Part shown: positions 23,008 to 35,082 of the stretch, piece by piece
How the letters are laid out: each line of letters opens with the position of its first letter
Numbering within the stretch: the first letter of the stretch is position 1
NCBI RefSeq assembly: GCF_016545825.1
Contig: NC_052619.1
Location: forward strand, 3,673,501 to 3,737,500
Origin: Eucalyptus grandis
Taxonomy: Eukaryota > Streptophyta > Magnoliopsida > Myrtales > Myrtaceae
Length of the DNA: 64,000 nucleotides
Direction of reading: 5' to 3'
Notes under the pieces: generated by a model
Databases searched by the model: none
What the model was told of the DNA's origin: nothing
What the model saw: only the letters and a program-made list of their open reading frames with translations
Program-made: the position numbers and the translations under genes

Positions 23008-25004
23008 ATAAAGTGAAAGACCTTTGAGCCATTTTTGGATTGAATCTGAGCCATTTTAGGATGTTTACATCATGCATTGCATGCATACATATTGCATTTG
23101 CATGTTTGTTCATTTTGCAGGATCTCTGACGAAGATTCTACCTATCCGCAGGAGGTTCATCTCAAGAGTGCAAAACTTTCAAAAGTGTCCATTCTTCTAT
23201 AGAACTTAGAAGTGACCTTACCCTTTAGAATGCCAAAAGAATCGATTAGAACTCCAGAAGTATAGTTAGAACTTTAGGAATGAACCCATGTGCTAAGCAA
23301 AGCCTGTTCTGTCTACAAATTTTATCAAACCTTACTTTCAAAAATCTCCCCGGTAGGGTCAAAGAAACATGTCCTTTCAGACAAAATTTCATTATATTTT
23401 CATTTCCCCCAAGGAGTTGAATTTAACCAAAGTGAGTTTTGGAAAACCTGAAAATGATTGTTAACTATGCCAGGTGGTAGTGCCTAAAATGATGAGAGGC
23501 AACCCCTTTACCAAACACGTCCTCATACACTTTTTGAGAGAATTGAGTGGAAAGAACCATGTCTTAGGGCATAGGATTCATTCACAGTTAATACATGATT
23601 TGAAATGATAAAGGCATTTTATTTCTCAATCCCAAACACTATTGATATCTCTTGCAAGCCACTTTGAGCCAAATAGGGAGTATTTCCAAAATAACCCTGT
23701 CAAGAACAACCTCACATTGGGGCAAAATAAGGGGTCTTGGTTGAAAATTACGGAGCAAAAGATTAAGAAAGATTTTATTGCTTTCACTTGCATCAATCTT
23801 CTTGTGCTAGCTTCAGGTGATTTCTTGTCGAAACTCGAAGCATCCCAAAGTGACGAAGAGCATTCTGTTCACTACCACAAACACAATTATCCTTTGCTTA
23901 GCCAATTTGAGCCATATGCAATTCTTTCATAACCCCAGGTGATGATTATCTCCCCACACTGGGGCAAGGCACATGATTTACCAACAAAATTAAGAAATTG
24001 GTAAATGCCACTCGAGAGTCTTAGATACTCAAAAGAGAATGAAAACTAGGGGGCATAAAAAAGCAGTGTGCCTGGTAAAAGCAAGGCCAATGCCAAAAAA
24101 AAAAAAATGCAAAGAAAAGCAAGAGTGCAAAAAAGAGCGAAATCCATGATCATGCAAAAGATCATTTGTTGAAAAACAAAAGAAATGTCTTGCAAGAGAA
24201 AACATGTATTGCAAGCAATATCATTAGAACAAAGAGCGAAGCTCTCATGTCTCAAGACAAATTACCCAAAGGACTCTCGAGATAGGTTAAATTTCAAGAG
24301 TCGAATTTTTGAGAAGTCATGTGATGGTAATGATGCCAAGATAATCACTCACTTTTTAACCTTTTGATATCTGAAAATTTTTCAAGCATTTCTAAGCCTT
24401 ACCCGAACCAACATTACAACCCTTATCCGAAGTCTCTTCCGATTGGGATGGTTCAAGTTGAAATGAGAATATCACATTGGAGCTACCACTAGAAGGAGTG
24501 GAAGCAATCCTATCTTATCTTATCTTGAAGGTTCTTGACTTGTAAACCTGATGAAGATATTGATTGAATATTCATTTCTTGGCCTCAAAATACATACCCT
24601 TTGTGTAAGCCCATGACCAAGCTATCATTACGGGCCATTTAAAAGACCTTTTGATCAATGGATTGTATTCACTTTGAACGTTTCTGAAAGCCATAGACAT
24701 AGGTTGAGTGAGACTTCTCTAGTGAGGATTAAACAGTTTTCTCATATCAATGGTTGGGAACAAAAGCCCTTTTTGAGAGTCAGTGTGAAAGACCTTTTTT
24801 GATTAGGATATTTCCACTTGGCATATTTGACTTAACTTTTAGATGGTTAATCAAATCTCATTTTGTTAAAATCTCCTCTGAAAGGATTTGATAATTGGCA
24901 TTATTTTGCAAGATTGGCTCTCAAGTAATCTTGAAACTCTTTTTCAAAATATTTGTTTCTTAGTGAACCGGTTCTTGGTCATCCTAAACCATATCATTGT
25001 CTCT
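23008..25004 (+). other. Tat element 3' noncoding region, upstream part
   Basis: Noncoding sequence of the element between integrase and the tandem arrays. I recognise no protein domain in any frame. It is A-rich around 24040-24190 with repeated 'aaaagcaag' phrases. Confidence 0.55.
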
Positions 25005-25195
25005 TAAGTTCTAGGTTATCTTAAAACCTTGTCCCCAAGTTCTAGGTCAACTTAAAACCTTGTCCCTAAGTTCTAGGTCATCTTAAAACCTTATCCCCAA
25101 GTTCTAGGTCAACTTAAAACCTTGTCCTCAAGTTCTAGGTCATCTTAAAACCTTGTCCCCAAGTTCTAGGTGATCTTAAAACCTTGTCTTCTAGG
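25005..25195 (+). repeat. Tandem array A in the Tat 3' region
   Basis: About six copies of a unit near 30 bp built on AAGTTCTAGGTCATCTTAAA then ACCTTGTCCCC. Small differences occur between units. Confidence 0.8.
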
Positions 25196-25670
25196 TTCGT
25201 GGGTCCATCCTTAAACCACACTAGGTTCGTGGGTCCATCCTTAAATCACTAGGTTCGTGGGTGCATCCTTAAACCACTAGGTTCGTGGGTCCATCCTTAA
25301 ACCACACTAGGTTCGTGGGTCCATCCTTAAACCACTAGGTTCGTGGGTTCATCCTTAAACCACTAGGTTCGTGGGTCCATCCTTAAACCACTAGATTCGT
25401 GGGTCCATCCTTAAACCACTAGGTTCGTGGGTCCATCCTTAAACCACTAGGTTCGTGGGTTCAACCTTAAACCACTAGGTTCGTGGGTTCAACCTTAAAC
25501 CACTAGGTTCGTGGGTCCATCCTTAAACCACACTAGGTTCGTGGGTCCATCCTTAAACCACACTAGGTTCGTGGGTTTATCCTTAAACCACTAGGTTCGT
25601 GGGTCCATCCTTAAACCACACTAGGTTCGTGGGTCCATCCTTAAACCACTAAGTTCCAAGTCATCCTTAA
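25196..25670 (+). repeat. Tandem array B in the Tat 3' region
   Basis: About sixteen to seventeen copies of a 26-28 bp unit, CTAGGTTCGTGGGTCCATCC then TTAAACCA, some with an extra CA. It is directly joined to array A and shares the TTAAA-ACC core with it, so B may have arisen from A. One further B unit sits inside array C near 25974-26005. Confidence 0.85.
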
Positions 25671-26135
25671 ACCACACGGTGAGACCTTTCTCCCAGTCGA
25701 AACCCGTTTTTACATGGTGAGACCTTTCTCTCAGTCGAAACCCGTTTTTACACGGTGAGACCTTTCTCCCAGTCGAAACCCGTTTTTACACGGTGAGACA
25801 TTTTCTCCCAATCGAAACCCATTTTTACACGGTGAGACTATCGCACCCAGTCGAAACCCGTTTTTACACGGTGAGACTATCGTACCCAGTCGAAACCCGT
25901 TTTTACACGGTGAGACTATCGCATCCAGTCGAAACCCGTTTTTACACGGTGAGACATTTCTCCCAGCTTAAACCACACTAGGTTCGTGGGTCTATCCTTA
26001 AACCACTAAGTTCCAAGTCATCCTTAAACCACACGGTGAGACCTTTCTCCCAGTTGAAACCCGTTTTTACACGGTTAGACATTTCTCCCAATCGAAACCC
26101 GTTTTTACACGGTGAGACTTTTCTCCCAATCTAAA
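25671..26135 (+). repeat. Tandem array C in the Tat 3' region
   Basis: About ten copies of a 39-bp unit, ACACGGTGAGACCTTTCTCC then CAGTCGAAACCCGTTTTT. An open frame through part of it (25793-25981) is only a product of the repeat length being a multiple of three. Confidence 0.85.
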
Positions 26136-26403
26136 CCATACGGTTTGTAGGTTATCCTTAAGCCATTCCTTTTCCATTTAGTGATTTTATTGTCTTCATT
26201 CCATTCCACGAGAGAGAGAAACAAAGATAGAGCGAATAAACCCCGACAAGAGTTCAGATACCTTGATGAGAAAAGGTAAGTATCAGGTACGTCCCTAACC
26301 AACCATCATTGCTTTTGTCATTTTCTATTTTTCAAAGCCGAGTCGACTAAAAATTTCAGGTATCAATTTTGTCTTTGAGTGGAACCTCTTCGAGATCCCA
26401 CCC

Positions 26404-26415
26404 AAAGAGGGGCAG
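26404..26415 (+). other. Polypurine tract
   Basis: AAAGAGGGGCAG lies directly before the 3' LTR, where plus-strand DNA synthesis starts in LTR retroelements. Confidence 0.75.
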
Positions 26416-26416
26416 C

Positions 26417-27066
26417 TGTTGACACCGAAATTTTCGTCGACATTTTAATCATCCATTTTGCAAAAATATAGAAAAATAAAGAGCCAAAAAAAAAGAAAAA
26501 AAAAGAAGAAGACAAAAAGAAAAAAAACAAAACAAAACAAAACAAGAAGAAAAAAAAATGAAGTGAAATGAAAAGAAAAAAAAAGAGAGAGAAAGAAATA
26601 AGGAAAACGAAAAAGGAAAAAAAAAAAGGAGAGAAAAGAAAAATAAAACGAGAGAAAAAAATAGAAAAGAGAAAAAGGAGGCCATTCACGGGGTTTTGGG
26701 GGTTTTCTTTTTTCGGGCTCTCTCTCTCCTCTTTGGGGGGCTCTCGCTGGCGCGGATTCTCTCTCTCTCGGAGACGCTCTCTCGCTCCCGCTCTCTCTTC
26801 ATCACGATCTCTCTCTCTCGCTAAAAAAAAAGGAAACCGTTCGCGCGGATGCTCTCGAAGGGATTCTCTGGCTGAGGGGATTATCGCTCTCTCGACTCTC
26901 TCGACATCTCGGAGAGCGATCTAGGGTTTGACGGCTGGATCGATTCAAGGTGGAAATCGGTCTCTCTATTTAGCTTGAGGATCTCGACTTCCTCATCTGC
27001 ACCTTCTCGAGCTCCGAAGCCGATTGGCAATGGTGGTAACGACGGCAGCGAGATCGGGTCGCGACA
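26417..27066 (+). repeat. 3' LTR of the Tat element
   Basis: Begins TGTTGACACC and ends GGGTCGCGACA, followed by the target duplication CTCTT at 27067-27071. It is 650 bp and nearly identical to the 5' LTR. Confidence 0.9.
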
Positions 27067-27071
27067 CTCTT

Positions 27072-27842
27072 GTAAACTTCACTATAAGGTATTATAGTGT
27101 TAAACCAATACACTGAGGTTCACAAAATAAGATCAAATACAATTTCTAGCTCAAGAGACAATATTTGAGGTTTTCGTATATCTCAATCCTTAGCTTTCTC
27201 TTCACATTATCATTGCTCCTTTTATACTGAGGTCTTTGATAGAGCGGTAGGAGACCTTCAAGAACAAACATCTAGCTACTTGAGAGACCATGGCAATCAT
27301 CAAGATTGTTCCCATAGTCGTTTCACTAATCATAGCAGATAACCCCGATTTATCGACTACCGTCTTGTCTCTGAGAGTCGTCAATTGTTTTTCTACCTTC
27401 TCACTCGGTTTTTCGACTATGGAATCCAAATTGCCATTACTATCGACTCGATATATTAATACCAATTTATCGCACATTATCATTAGTGTATATTGTAAGT
27501 GATGGGTTGACTATCTTCAATGATGATATTAATTATAGACACGTGATATTAGGATTGGTCATTATCAATACTATCTTGACCGGTCCTTCCAAATTACCAT
27601 TACTATTACTTGTTCTACTACAAGTTAGAGACTAGTATCTCATCTTTACTGATACAAATGATCATCAATAATGATAACTTGTTTCACTATTTGTATTAAT
27701 CATTGTAGCTATTAGTAAGAAGGATAGTTTGATGATCATCAAAATCTCATAGGAATGTTTTCCAACATGTCCCCCCTACACTGGAGTTGTTACTTGGCAT
27801 TTTATCTAGATATTTTTGGGTTTATCGAATTTGAGAATGTCA
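27072..27842. other. Continuation of the older interrupted repeat
   Basis: Low-complexity text with repeated 'attaccattactat' and 'tatcgactcg' phrases and no supported gene. It is likely the right part of the element that was the Tat target. It ends near 'ccaacatgtcccccctac' at about 27760-27780. Confidence 0.3.
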
Positions 27843-27850
27843 CCAAACAC

Positions 27851-28649
27851 TAGGGGTGAGCGGTTTCAAGTTTCTTATAGGCTTTGCTTAGAATCTAGAA
27901 CCTACTCTTAAATACAGGTTCCTCATTTTTTGGAACCTGTAACTTGGAACCTGGAACCTATCCTGTAGGTTCCAAGGTCTAACAACGCAATAATAATAAA
28001 CAAACTTGTCATTCATCAAAGAAACTATAAAATGAACAAAATTATCAACAAAAGAAAATGAATTGTTAGCAAGGAATTCAATTAAATAAAAGTAAGGGTG
28101 AACGGTTCAAAGTTCCGTACAGGTTCCATCTGAAACTTGGAACCTACCTGTTGGAATAAGTTTCTTATTTTTTTTGGAACCTGAAACTTACCTTGCATAC
28201 CCTAGAACTTGGAACCCATCCTATCATAGGTTCCAAGGTCTACCCAGGTCCCACTTATATTATTATTTGAATGATTATAATTCACTAATCATAACTTATA
28301 TTTAAATATATGAAAAATATGAACATTAATAAAGTAAAAATCTTAGCCATAAAATAGAAACTCGGATTAGTATTTTTGGATTATACACTCATTATCGAAC
28401 ATCATGGAATATTGGAAAATTGCATGGAGACGTGGATCAAGAAAAATATTAAAACTTGTTCCCGGTTCTAGATTATAGGTTCTAGGTTCTAAGTTCCTCC
28501 AACTAAGAACCGAAACTTACTTATTAAAACAAGGTTCTCATTTTTTGGAACTTGAAACTTACCCTAAATATCTTGGAACTTGGAACCTACAGGTTCTTAC
28601 CGGTCATGTTCTCGGGTCCCAAGGTGCCCTGGAACCATGCTCACCCCTA
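27851..28649. mobile_element. hAT-type MITE rich in GGTTCC/GGAACC
   Basis: Perfect 11-bp terminal inverted repeats TAGGGGTGAGC (27851-27861) and GCTCACCCCTA (28639-28649). An 8-bp target duplication with one mismatch flanks it: CCAAACAC at 27843-27850 and CCAAATAC at 28650-28657. Eight-bp duplications fit hAT elements. Inside, GGTTCC and GGAACC recur many times. A second terminus-like sequence TAAGGGTGAACGG starts at about 28094, so the element contains an internal duplication or a nested relative. No transposase. Confidence 0.8.
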
Positions 28650-28659
28650 CCAAATACCA

Positions 28660-29470
28660 AATCACCAAATGCAACTTAGGTGCAAAAAACTTGATCCGGC
28701 TTGAGAGAGTTCTAGTATTCAATTTTAGCACATTCTTTTTGCCAATAGAAAAAACTAATGGATCTCTACTCAAGTTGATATGAAAAACTTGTTGGTAATA
28801 TTGGGCCTAATTCCTTAAAAATCCTTTAATTTCAAGTCAAGTCTCAATTTTGACTAGAATTTTTTTTTATTTAATGAAATCACCACCTTTCACTCTAACT
28901 CCAAATCGGCCCCTCTAAGCTTTCCATCCAAAATTATCATTAGTCAATCCGATCTAGGTTTTCCATGTTGCTTATTGACATGGATATTCATCACTATTCA
29001 TTGACATTGTTCATTGTTGCCACCTCCAATGCCTTTCCTTGCAAAATCTTGAGTAGTGCCACCACGACAAGGCCACTTGCTCGGTCAGTCGCCACCTCCA
29101 CCAAGTGATTACTTTCCCACAACCTTTTGACGACCTTCGGAGACAAATTTGAGGAATCGAACTCTCCACCTCCCCTTTTCCATGTGGGAAGTTCCATCTA
29201 TTAGAATTCCAACGAGAGATCTATCGATCAAGCTTCAAGACTTATCTAATAATTTGGAGAAAAAAAATACCAGCAAAACAATGTAATCGATAGTTACATT
29301 TGATAAAATATAACGACATTTGTTTGCTGTAAATTCTATTATTAAAGTAAGTACTAACAATAAAAACTAAGTATTAACAAAAATAATTGAACTAAGTATT
29401 AACATCAGATAAAAAAAGAAGAAGAAAAAAGCATTGACAAAAAAGAAATTGTAAAAATACAATTCTAACC
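28660..29470. other. Intergenic upstream of the L22 gene
   Basis: No gene supported. The text is AT-rich with microsatellite-like A runs near 29410-29460 and becomes sharply GC-rich from about 29480 at the L22 promoter. Confidence 0.45.
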
Positions 29471-29479
29471 TCAGCCTCC

Positions 29480-29864
29480 CCACGTCTCACGCTCTCTTCT
29501 TCTCTCCCTCGGTCGCACATCCGCAGTCGCGCTCCTCGCCGCAGCAACCCTCGCCGCCATCGCCGGACCTCCCTCTGCGTCTCCGGAACCCGCTCGCCGC
29601 CCCGCCAGCAACCCAGCTCCGCCTCTCTCGCTCTTCTGCAGCTCGCCGGCTCCGATTCTGCCGCCGATCCTTGCCGCCGCCGCCGCCGCCGCCGCGGCGC
29701 GTAGCTCGCAGATTCGCCGTCGAAACCGAGGTGAGTACGGCGATGTCTGTCGCCTCCGTCGACGTCGCTCTTCCCGTACGATCTCGAACCGGCGACGCTT
29801 GCCTTACGTTTGATGTCTCCAGGATAAGAGTTTGTTTCGACTGCCGAATACGAAGCTTGGAGGG
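29480..29864 (+). other. Promoter and 5' leader of the L22 gene
   Basis: A GC-rich, CT-rich leader. A (GCC)n run lies at 29673-29695. A likely 5' UTR intron runs from GT at 29731 (CCGAG before GTGAGTA) to AG at 29822, which leaves the start ATG at 29865 in the second leader exon. Confidence 0.5.
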
Positions 29865-32800
29865 ATGGCTTGGCGGACGCAGTTACGAACCTTGCTGTGC
29901 CGTGCCGGGAAAAGGCTGGAGATTGATGGCAATGCGGCCGCCGGCGTCTCTGGTTCCCGTCTGCTGTCTTCTTCCGCGTCTGGTTAGTCCATTTTCAGTC
30001 TTTCTCTGCTTGAATCTTGCTGCTAAAACCTTCGTGATGACCGTCGAAAGCTCGAAAGCTCCCGTAATATTGGGTTTTCTTGATGTCTAGTGAGTGGAAT
30101 GCAAAAAAATTTGATAACTTTGGAGTTCTTTTGGCAGGTGGCGCCCCCAATTTGCGGAGACTCTGGGAATCTCCTTCTGCAAACGTCCTGAGGCCGCTAT
30201 ACCAATATCTTCAACTGTCGGTAATGCTGATTTTCTCCCATCGTCTGATGGTTTTTGGTCATTAGTTAGACGTACTGCTGCCTGGTCTCGTAAAGCCGAA
30301 GGCAGGGGCCGCAATGGGATGGTTCTGGGCTGACATTGTATGAGGGCCTGCTCTTGCACTGTGATTAGTTGTCATGACTTTGATGACCGTGAGATTGGTG
30401 ACTGGTTATTAACACCAGCATTGCCTGGCTTCAGCGACTAGCATTCGACTTGAACCTTCCTCTGACCTAGATTTAAAATGTCTATGTGAGTCATGTGTAG
30501 CTGATAGATAGAGTAGAGGTGAGGGGAATATGTCTTGGGCATGACATTTTAAATTATTCAAGCCAGAGCTTTCGTAGGTGCAGACTAGTAGTCGCAATTC
30601 TAGGAATGGTTAATATATGGTCAAGACTTACATTGTTTGTAAGTTTAGTTATAGAAGGAATTGAAAGGGAAATTAGAAAAAGGAACCCAGAGAAAGAAAG
30701 AAGAATTTTTTGTGACTTTCCCCAATTTTTGTTTGCTTAATCTTGGTGGGGTAAAAGCTGTGGAGGGGAAAGTAGTAAATAGTAGTCTGAAGTGTCACTT
30801 GTCATATTTGTGGTTAGAAACAAAAGTAAACCTGAAATATGACTCGTCTTATTGACAGTGAGAAATAAAAGGCTACTTCAGGAATTACATGTTTCAACTT
30901 ACGAGCCATTTGGATCTCCATCTGCTTCAATTAATTCTTCATGAGAGTTTTTTTTTTTTCTTTTTAAGGCTCAAAGGCTTTTACTTTTTCCTTATTTCCC
31001 CTTTTACCATGTTATCTTTCTTTCACTGCTTCCCAGACAATGGAAATATTTCTTATGTTTATTTTTCCTATCACTTTATCTTCTCCCCAACCAAATTAAG
31101 CATTAAAAACTAAGGTGATTATGCTGATGAGTTTGGCTCAAGTGGTTCGAAAGTTTGATTTGGAGCTTAAGCTTATTACTTACGATAATTTTAGTATATT
31201 TTATGTGTATTATAGGATTAGCAATAAGTTTGTACATGTATTATGGGACAACCTACAATATAGCAATTCGACACACTTGTTGCATTTCTGAAAGGTATAA
31301 CTAAGCTGAACTGAATTAAGATCTAAATCTTTCAGATCTAAACGGTTGTGTTTTCTCCATCCTCCCAAGTTGAATGAGTACCCTTCCAAGAACTTGGTGG
31401 GCGTACAATCATTCTCACTATTATCGCTCTTCGAACTTACTGGAAGAATTTTTTTTTTTTGGCACAGTTATGGATGTAATGATGTATTTGTGCATCTGTT
31501 TAAGGAAGTTCACTGGCATTTGAGTGAAGCAATGGAGATTTTTACTTTGACAAAATGATGTTGGTTTTTTTTTTTTTTTGCTATAGACATTGGTAATTCA
31601 TGCTAAGGTTAAGTCTACATTTTGTTTTTGAAGTATCGTTTGTTCCATTTGGTGATCTTGACTTTGTTTTTTTATGAAATCAAGCTCCACATGTAGGATT
31701 TGTGCAACAGGTCCTTCCTTCACTGACATTGTCAATGTGCTGACGTACATGCTGACATTGCAATTTTATTTTTAGTGGAAATTTATCAAATAAGAACCTA
31801 AGTATAAGAAGAAACAAAATGGCCAAAAAATAAAATAAAATGAGTAAGTTTGTGAAGAGGGAAGAAATTATTTAAGCAAAAGGTAACTAGTTGATATCTA
31901 CCATGTAGTTTAAAACTGGGAGTAGAGGGTGCATTCCTGTGTGTAAGGTTGTTTGGTCACCGGTGTTGAGTATTCTGATGTAGGGGGCTACCCTTGACTT
32001 TGTTATCGGTTGATGGTACGAAGTATTAACTGTCATAAACAGCCAGCTTGATTCATAGCTTTTCTTTTCTGAAACATGATAATTTGGTGACTTTAATCAG
32101 GTTATCTCTTTTCTTTTGCAGGGGATTTCTAGTTCAAGAAAGCTCCTGGCTGATTCATCTGATGCAGCTCCTATTTCTTCTCCATTAACACCTACGTTGC
32201 AACTAAGCAGTGGAACGGTTGAAAGTCAGAAAGTGGTTTCTAAGCCTTCAAAAGTCCAAGCAGTATTGAAAGGCATAAAGCAGGTAACGTTGTAAGATTG
32301 TGTTCATTTTTATCTATGGTGTAGAAATTTGGGTTCTATCCATACTTGATCAAAAGTTTCTCTAATCTAGTCATCCAATAAGATTGATTGAGATCACATA
32401 AATGTGAAGATCCATATGGTGATCTTGAGTTTTCGTACGAAGGTTTGCTTTATTGAGTACTAGGACTACTAAGACTGGTTTAAAAGTTTGATGTACTAAG
32501 GGTTTGTTTGATAATCATTCTGTTTCCGAGAATAAATTTTACTTAGAAATAGTTTTTTCCAATTCTATCCCCTAGATGAGTTTCTTAGCATTTGAAAGTG
32601 TTCGGTAATTATACAAAATTTCTATTCTCGGAATAGAAAAAGAACATAATTACGTTTAATATGACCTTCAAATTTTTTTGTACCGTAGAATATTTTTTAA
32701 TTTTTTAAATAATTTTATGAGATTTATTTCTTTTCTTTTCTTTCTTTCTTTTTTCCTTCTCTTCTTCTTCTTCCTCTAACCAGTTGCGAGCCTTGGCGAT

Positions 32801-34198
32801 GGCCAGTGACTGGCTAGACGAGAGCCGATGACCTCGCCAACCTTGGGGGTGCCTTGCTGGTCCCTTGACCTTGCCCAGCCATGTCGAGGCTGAGCTCACC
32901 CAGCAGACCTTGTTTGGCCGGTCGCCAGCCATCTCTAAGGCCAGTAATCGGGTAGAGGAGGAGGAAGAAGAAAAGAAAAGAGAAAAAAAATTGGCTTGAT
33001 TTTAGAATTGTTCCTAGAAATAAAGAAGTAACATTTCTTTTTTCATTTTTTGATTTAGTTCCAAATCTATTCTCGGAAACAAATTCTTTCCCAGGAGTAG
33101 AAAAATTAGTTGGCATTATCAAACAGAATTTTGTTCTTTTTTTGTTTCGGGGAACAAAAGAACAGAATTAGCCAATTACCAAATAGGCCCTAGGTGAAAT
33201 AGTAGATTCTTGTTATTCGTTTAAATATGACCAATATGTCCATTGGTAGTCTGTCAGATTGTTTAACATATCAATTGGTAAATTGGTCTCACTATATCCA
33301 GCATTGCTCAAATCCTTTTATAAGGCAAATTGATAAGTTTTATGAGAAATCTGAGTACCCATTTTTAGTGTCTTGCAAGGCTACTAATTATAGCAGTTGA
33401 TATTGTTTATGTACTTTCGTATATCTTTTCCTTGAAATAATTTGCTTAAGAAAAAGGACTTGTGCCATTGACTTGTTTGCTGCTTAAGTTTGGGTCTGCA
33501 AACACAGGATCTGGTGGGATGCTTCTTTTCTCTGGATAATCTGTGGTGCTGTGATAGAGCATCGGTGATGCATTTCTCAGTACCCGTAGTAATACTCATG
33601 TTTTACTCTCTTATCTCTTGAAAGTGCATGTTATGGTTTGATTGATTGATGAAAGCTCTTGCGCTATGATTTTTTAATTTGACAGTATGTCTTGCTACTA
33701 TTTGGTACCTTTTGTGTTTATTGTTCCCTTGAATCAGACTCTCATGCTTACACTGTAATTTTAGCTTCTCTTCTGGTTTTAGAGTCCTAAGAAGGTCAAT
33801 TTGGTTGCTGCTTTGGTTCGTGGAATGCGTGTTGAAGATGCACTGTTGCAATTGCAAGTGACCGTAAAGAGAGCTGCGAAAACCGTCTACCAGGTGATAC
33901 AACTCTAGATGATGTGGCTTTTCATTTATCCTTTGAAAAATTTGAGAATCATTCTCGCCTTGCCGTTTGCAGAACTACTTTACATCTTTTACTTTCAAAG
34001 TCATTGCATTGCACCCTCAGGTTTATCATTAGCCTATTGGACATGTGACCAAATTCTCTCCCTCCTTTCTCCCTGAAAACACCTCCCTTGCTCGAAATAA
34101 ATAAAAAAGCCCTAACTCTAGCAAAGCTTCTGCCACCGCTACCCAGTTTATTGTTTCTCTTCCTCCAATGTTGGTACTGCCCATTGCTACCACGATGG

Positions 34199-34264
<66 letters not shown>

Positions 34265-35082
34265 GGAGGTGAAGCTGGCTGATAGTGACAAATTTGTCCA
34301 GCATAAGCTCGTGTTGCAACACTTTCAAAGTGATGTGCAATGATGCTAGAAATTGCGGCCAGACACGGCAACGGCGGTAGAAAGATTATAGTTTTGGTGA
34401 TTTGAGAACTGACTCTCTCTCTTTTCTTTTTCTTTTTTTTTTCCCCATTAGGAAGGGTAATTAGGTCTTTTTGGCTTATGAAGTTTTGTCCTAAATGCAA
34501 AGTAGGGTTCTAGAAATAGGCGATACTGAGTGATACTCGTAGAAAAAGAGAGGATGGTTTTTGGCACATATATTTTTCCATTATTTCTTGTTATTTTTTT
34601 TGACTTACTTTTCATTTATTTATGCACTAATCTTGTTAATCCAAATTTTTCAGGTTATTCACTCTGCCAGAGCAAATGCGACACACAACCATGGATTAGA
34701 TCCTGAAAAGCTTCTTCTTGGTAAATTATCGAATGAGAAATGCTTCAATCTGTTTAATTCTAACTTGGATTAGTTTTGACTTTCCTTTTTATCGGATGCA
34801 GCTGAAGCATTTGTAGGAAAGGGGTTTTACCAGAAGAGGATTAGCTACCATTCAAAAGGAAGGTGTGGAATCAAAGTGAGACCTGAGTGCCGCCTGACAA
34901 TAGTAGTCAGGGAGATAACCGCCGAGGAAGAGGCTGAGATAGCAAAGCTGAGAGTAAGCAATTTCAAAAAGCTTACAAAGCGGGAAAGGCGGCTTGTTCC
35001 CCATAAGCTCATCGAGTCCACTCCAATCTGGAACCGTAAAGGCAAAGCTGGCAGGAATGAAGAGAGGGCAATGGCTGCATGA
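29865..35082 (+). CDS. Organellar large-subunit ribosomal protein L22 (uL22)
   Basis: Nuclear gene for a bacterial-type L22 protein of the plant family that includes At4g28360 and At1g52370, likely mitochondrial. L22 lines the peptide exit tunnel of the large subunit. Six coding exons: 29865-29982, 30138-30220, 32122-32283, 33783-33893, 34654-34720 and 34802-35082, all with GT-AG borders and matching phases, give 273 residues. The N terminus (MAWRTQLRTLLCRAGKRLE) is basic and lacks acidic residues near its start, as in mitochondrial presequences. The L22 core runs from about residue 105: KQ-SPKKVNLVAALVRGMRVEDA, VKRAAKTVYQVIHSARANAT, then GRCGIKVRPECRLTIVVREI. A terminal basic tail (RRLVPHKLIESTPIWNRKGK) follows. 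Intron 2 (1.9 kb) and intron 3 (1.5 kb) are long; intron 3 holds a MITE. Targeting to mitochondria rather than plastids is inferred from the family. Confidence 0.9.
32500..33190. mobile_element. MITE in intron 3 of the L22 gene
   Basis: Ends are related inverted repeats: GGGTTTGTTTGATAAT on the left and the reverse complement GGGCCTATTTGGTAAT on the right. They are flanked by TAA (32497-32499) and TAG (33191-33193), which may be a 3-bp duplication of the Harbinger type. The outer arms are rich in 'ctattctcgg'. The core (32760-32950) is GC-rich with 'ccttggcgatggcc'-type text, as in the element at 17219-17836. No ORF, and the L22 splice sites are untouched. Confidence 0.5.
34201..34264. repeat. 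Compound microsatellite (CT)n(AT)n
   Basis: Nineteen CT units (34201-34238) followed by thirteen AT units (34239-34264), within intron 4 of the L22 gene. Confidence 0.95.

Larger units (their letters stand above)
19168..27066 (+). mobile_element. Ty3/gypsy (Tat-type) LTR retrotransposon, internally deleted
   Basis: A complete-ended element of 7.9 kb. LTRs of 653 bp (19168-19820) and 650 bp (26417-27066) begin TG and end CA. A 5-bp target duplication CTCTT lies at 19163-19167 and 27067-27071. A tRNA-type primer site follows the 5' LTR and a polypurine tract precedes the 3' LTR. Coding sequence is reduced to the protease/RT linker joined to integrase (21722-23007). Gag, protease core, reverse transcriptase and RNase H are absent. 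The long 3' noncoding part (23008-26416) carries three tandem-repeat families. The LTRs are almost the same by eye, so insertion was recent although the element codes for no complete set of proteins. Movement by proteins of a related element is therefore inferred. Confidence 0.9.

Noticed and set aside
25793..25981. Repeat peptide frame 'ETRFYTVRLSHPV'
   Set aside because: A by-product of the 39-bp tandem unit, a multiple of three; no start context or domain.
25005..26135. CRISPR-like array
   Set aside because: Units are directly adjacent without unique spacers, inside a plant LTR retrotransposon.
30080..30265. Open frame crossing exon 2 of the L22 gene
   Set aside because: Wrong frame relative to the exon, which is fixed by splice sites and phase with its neighbours.
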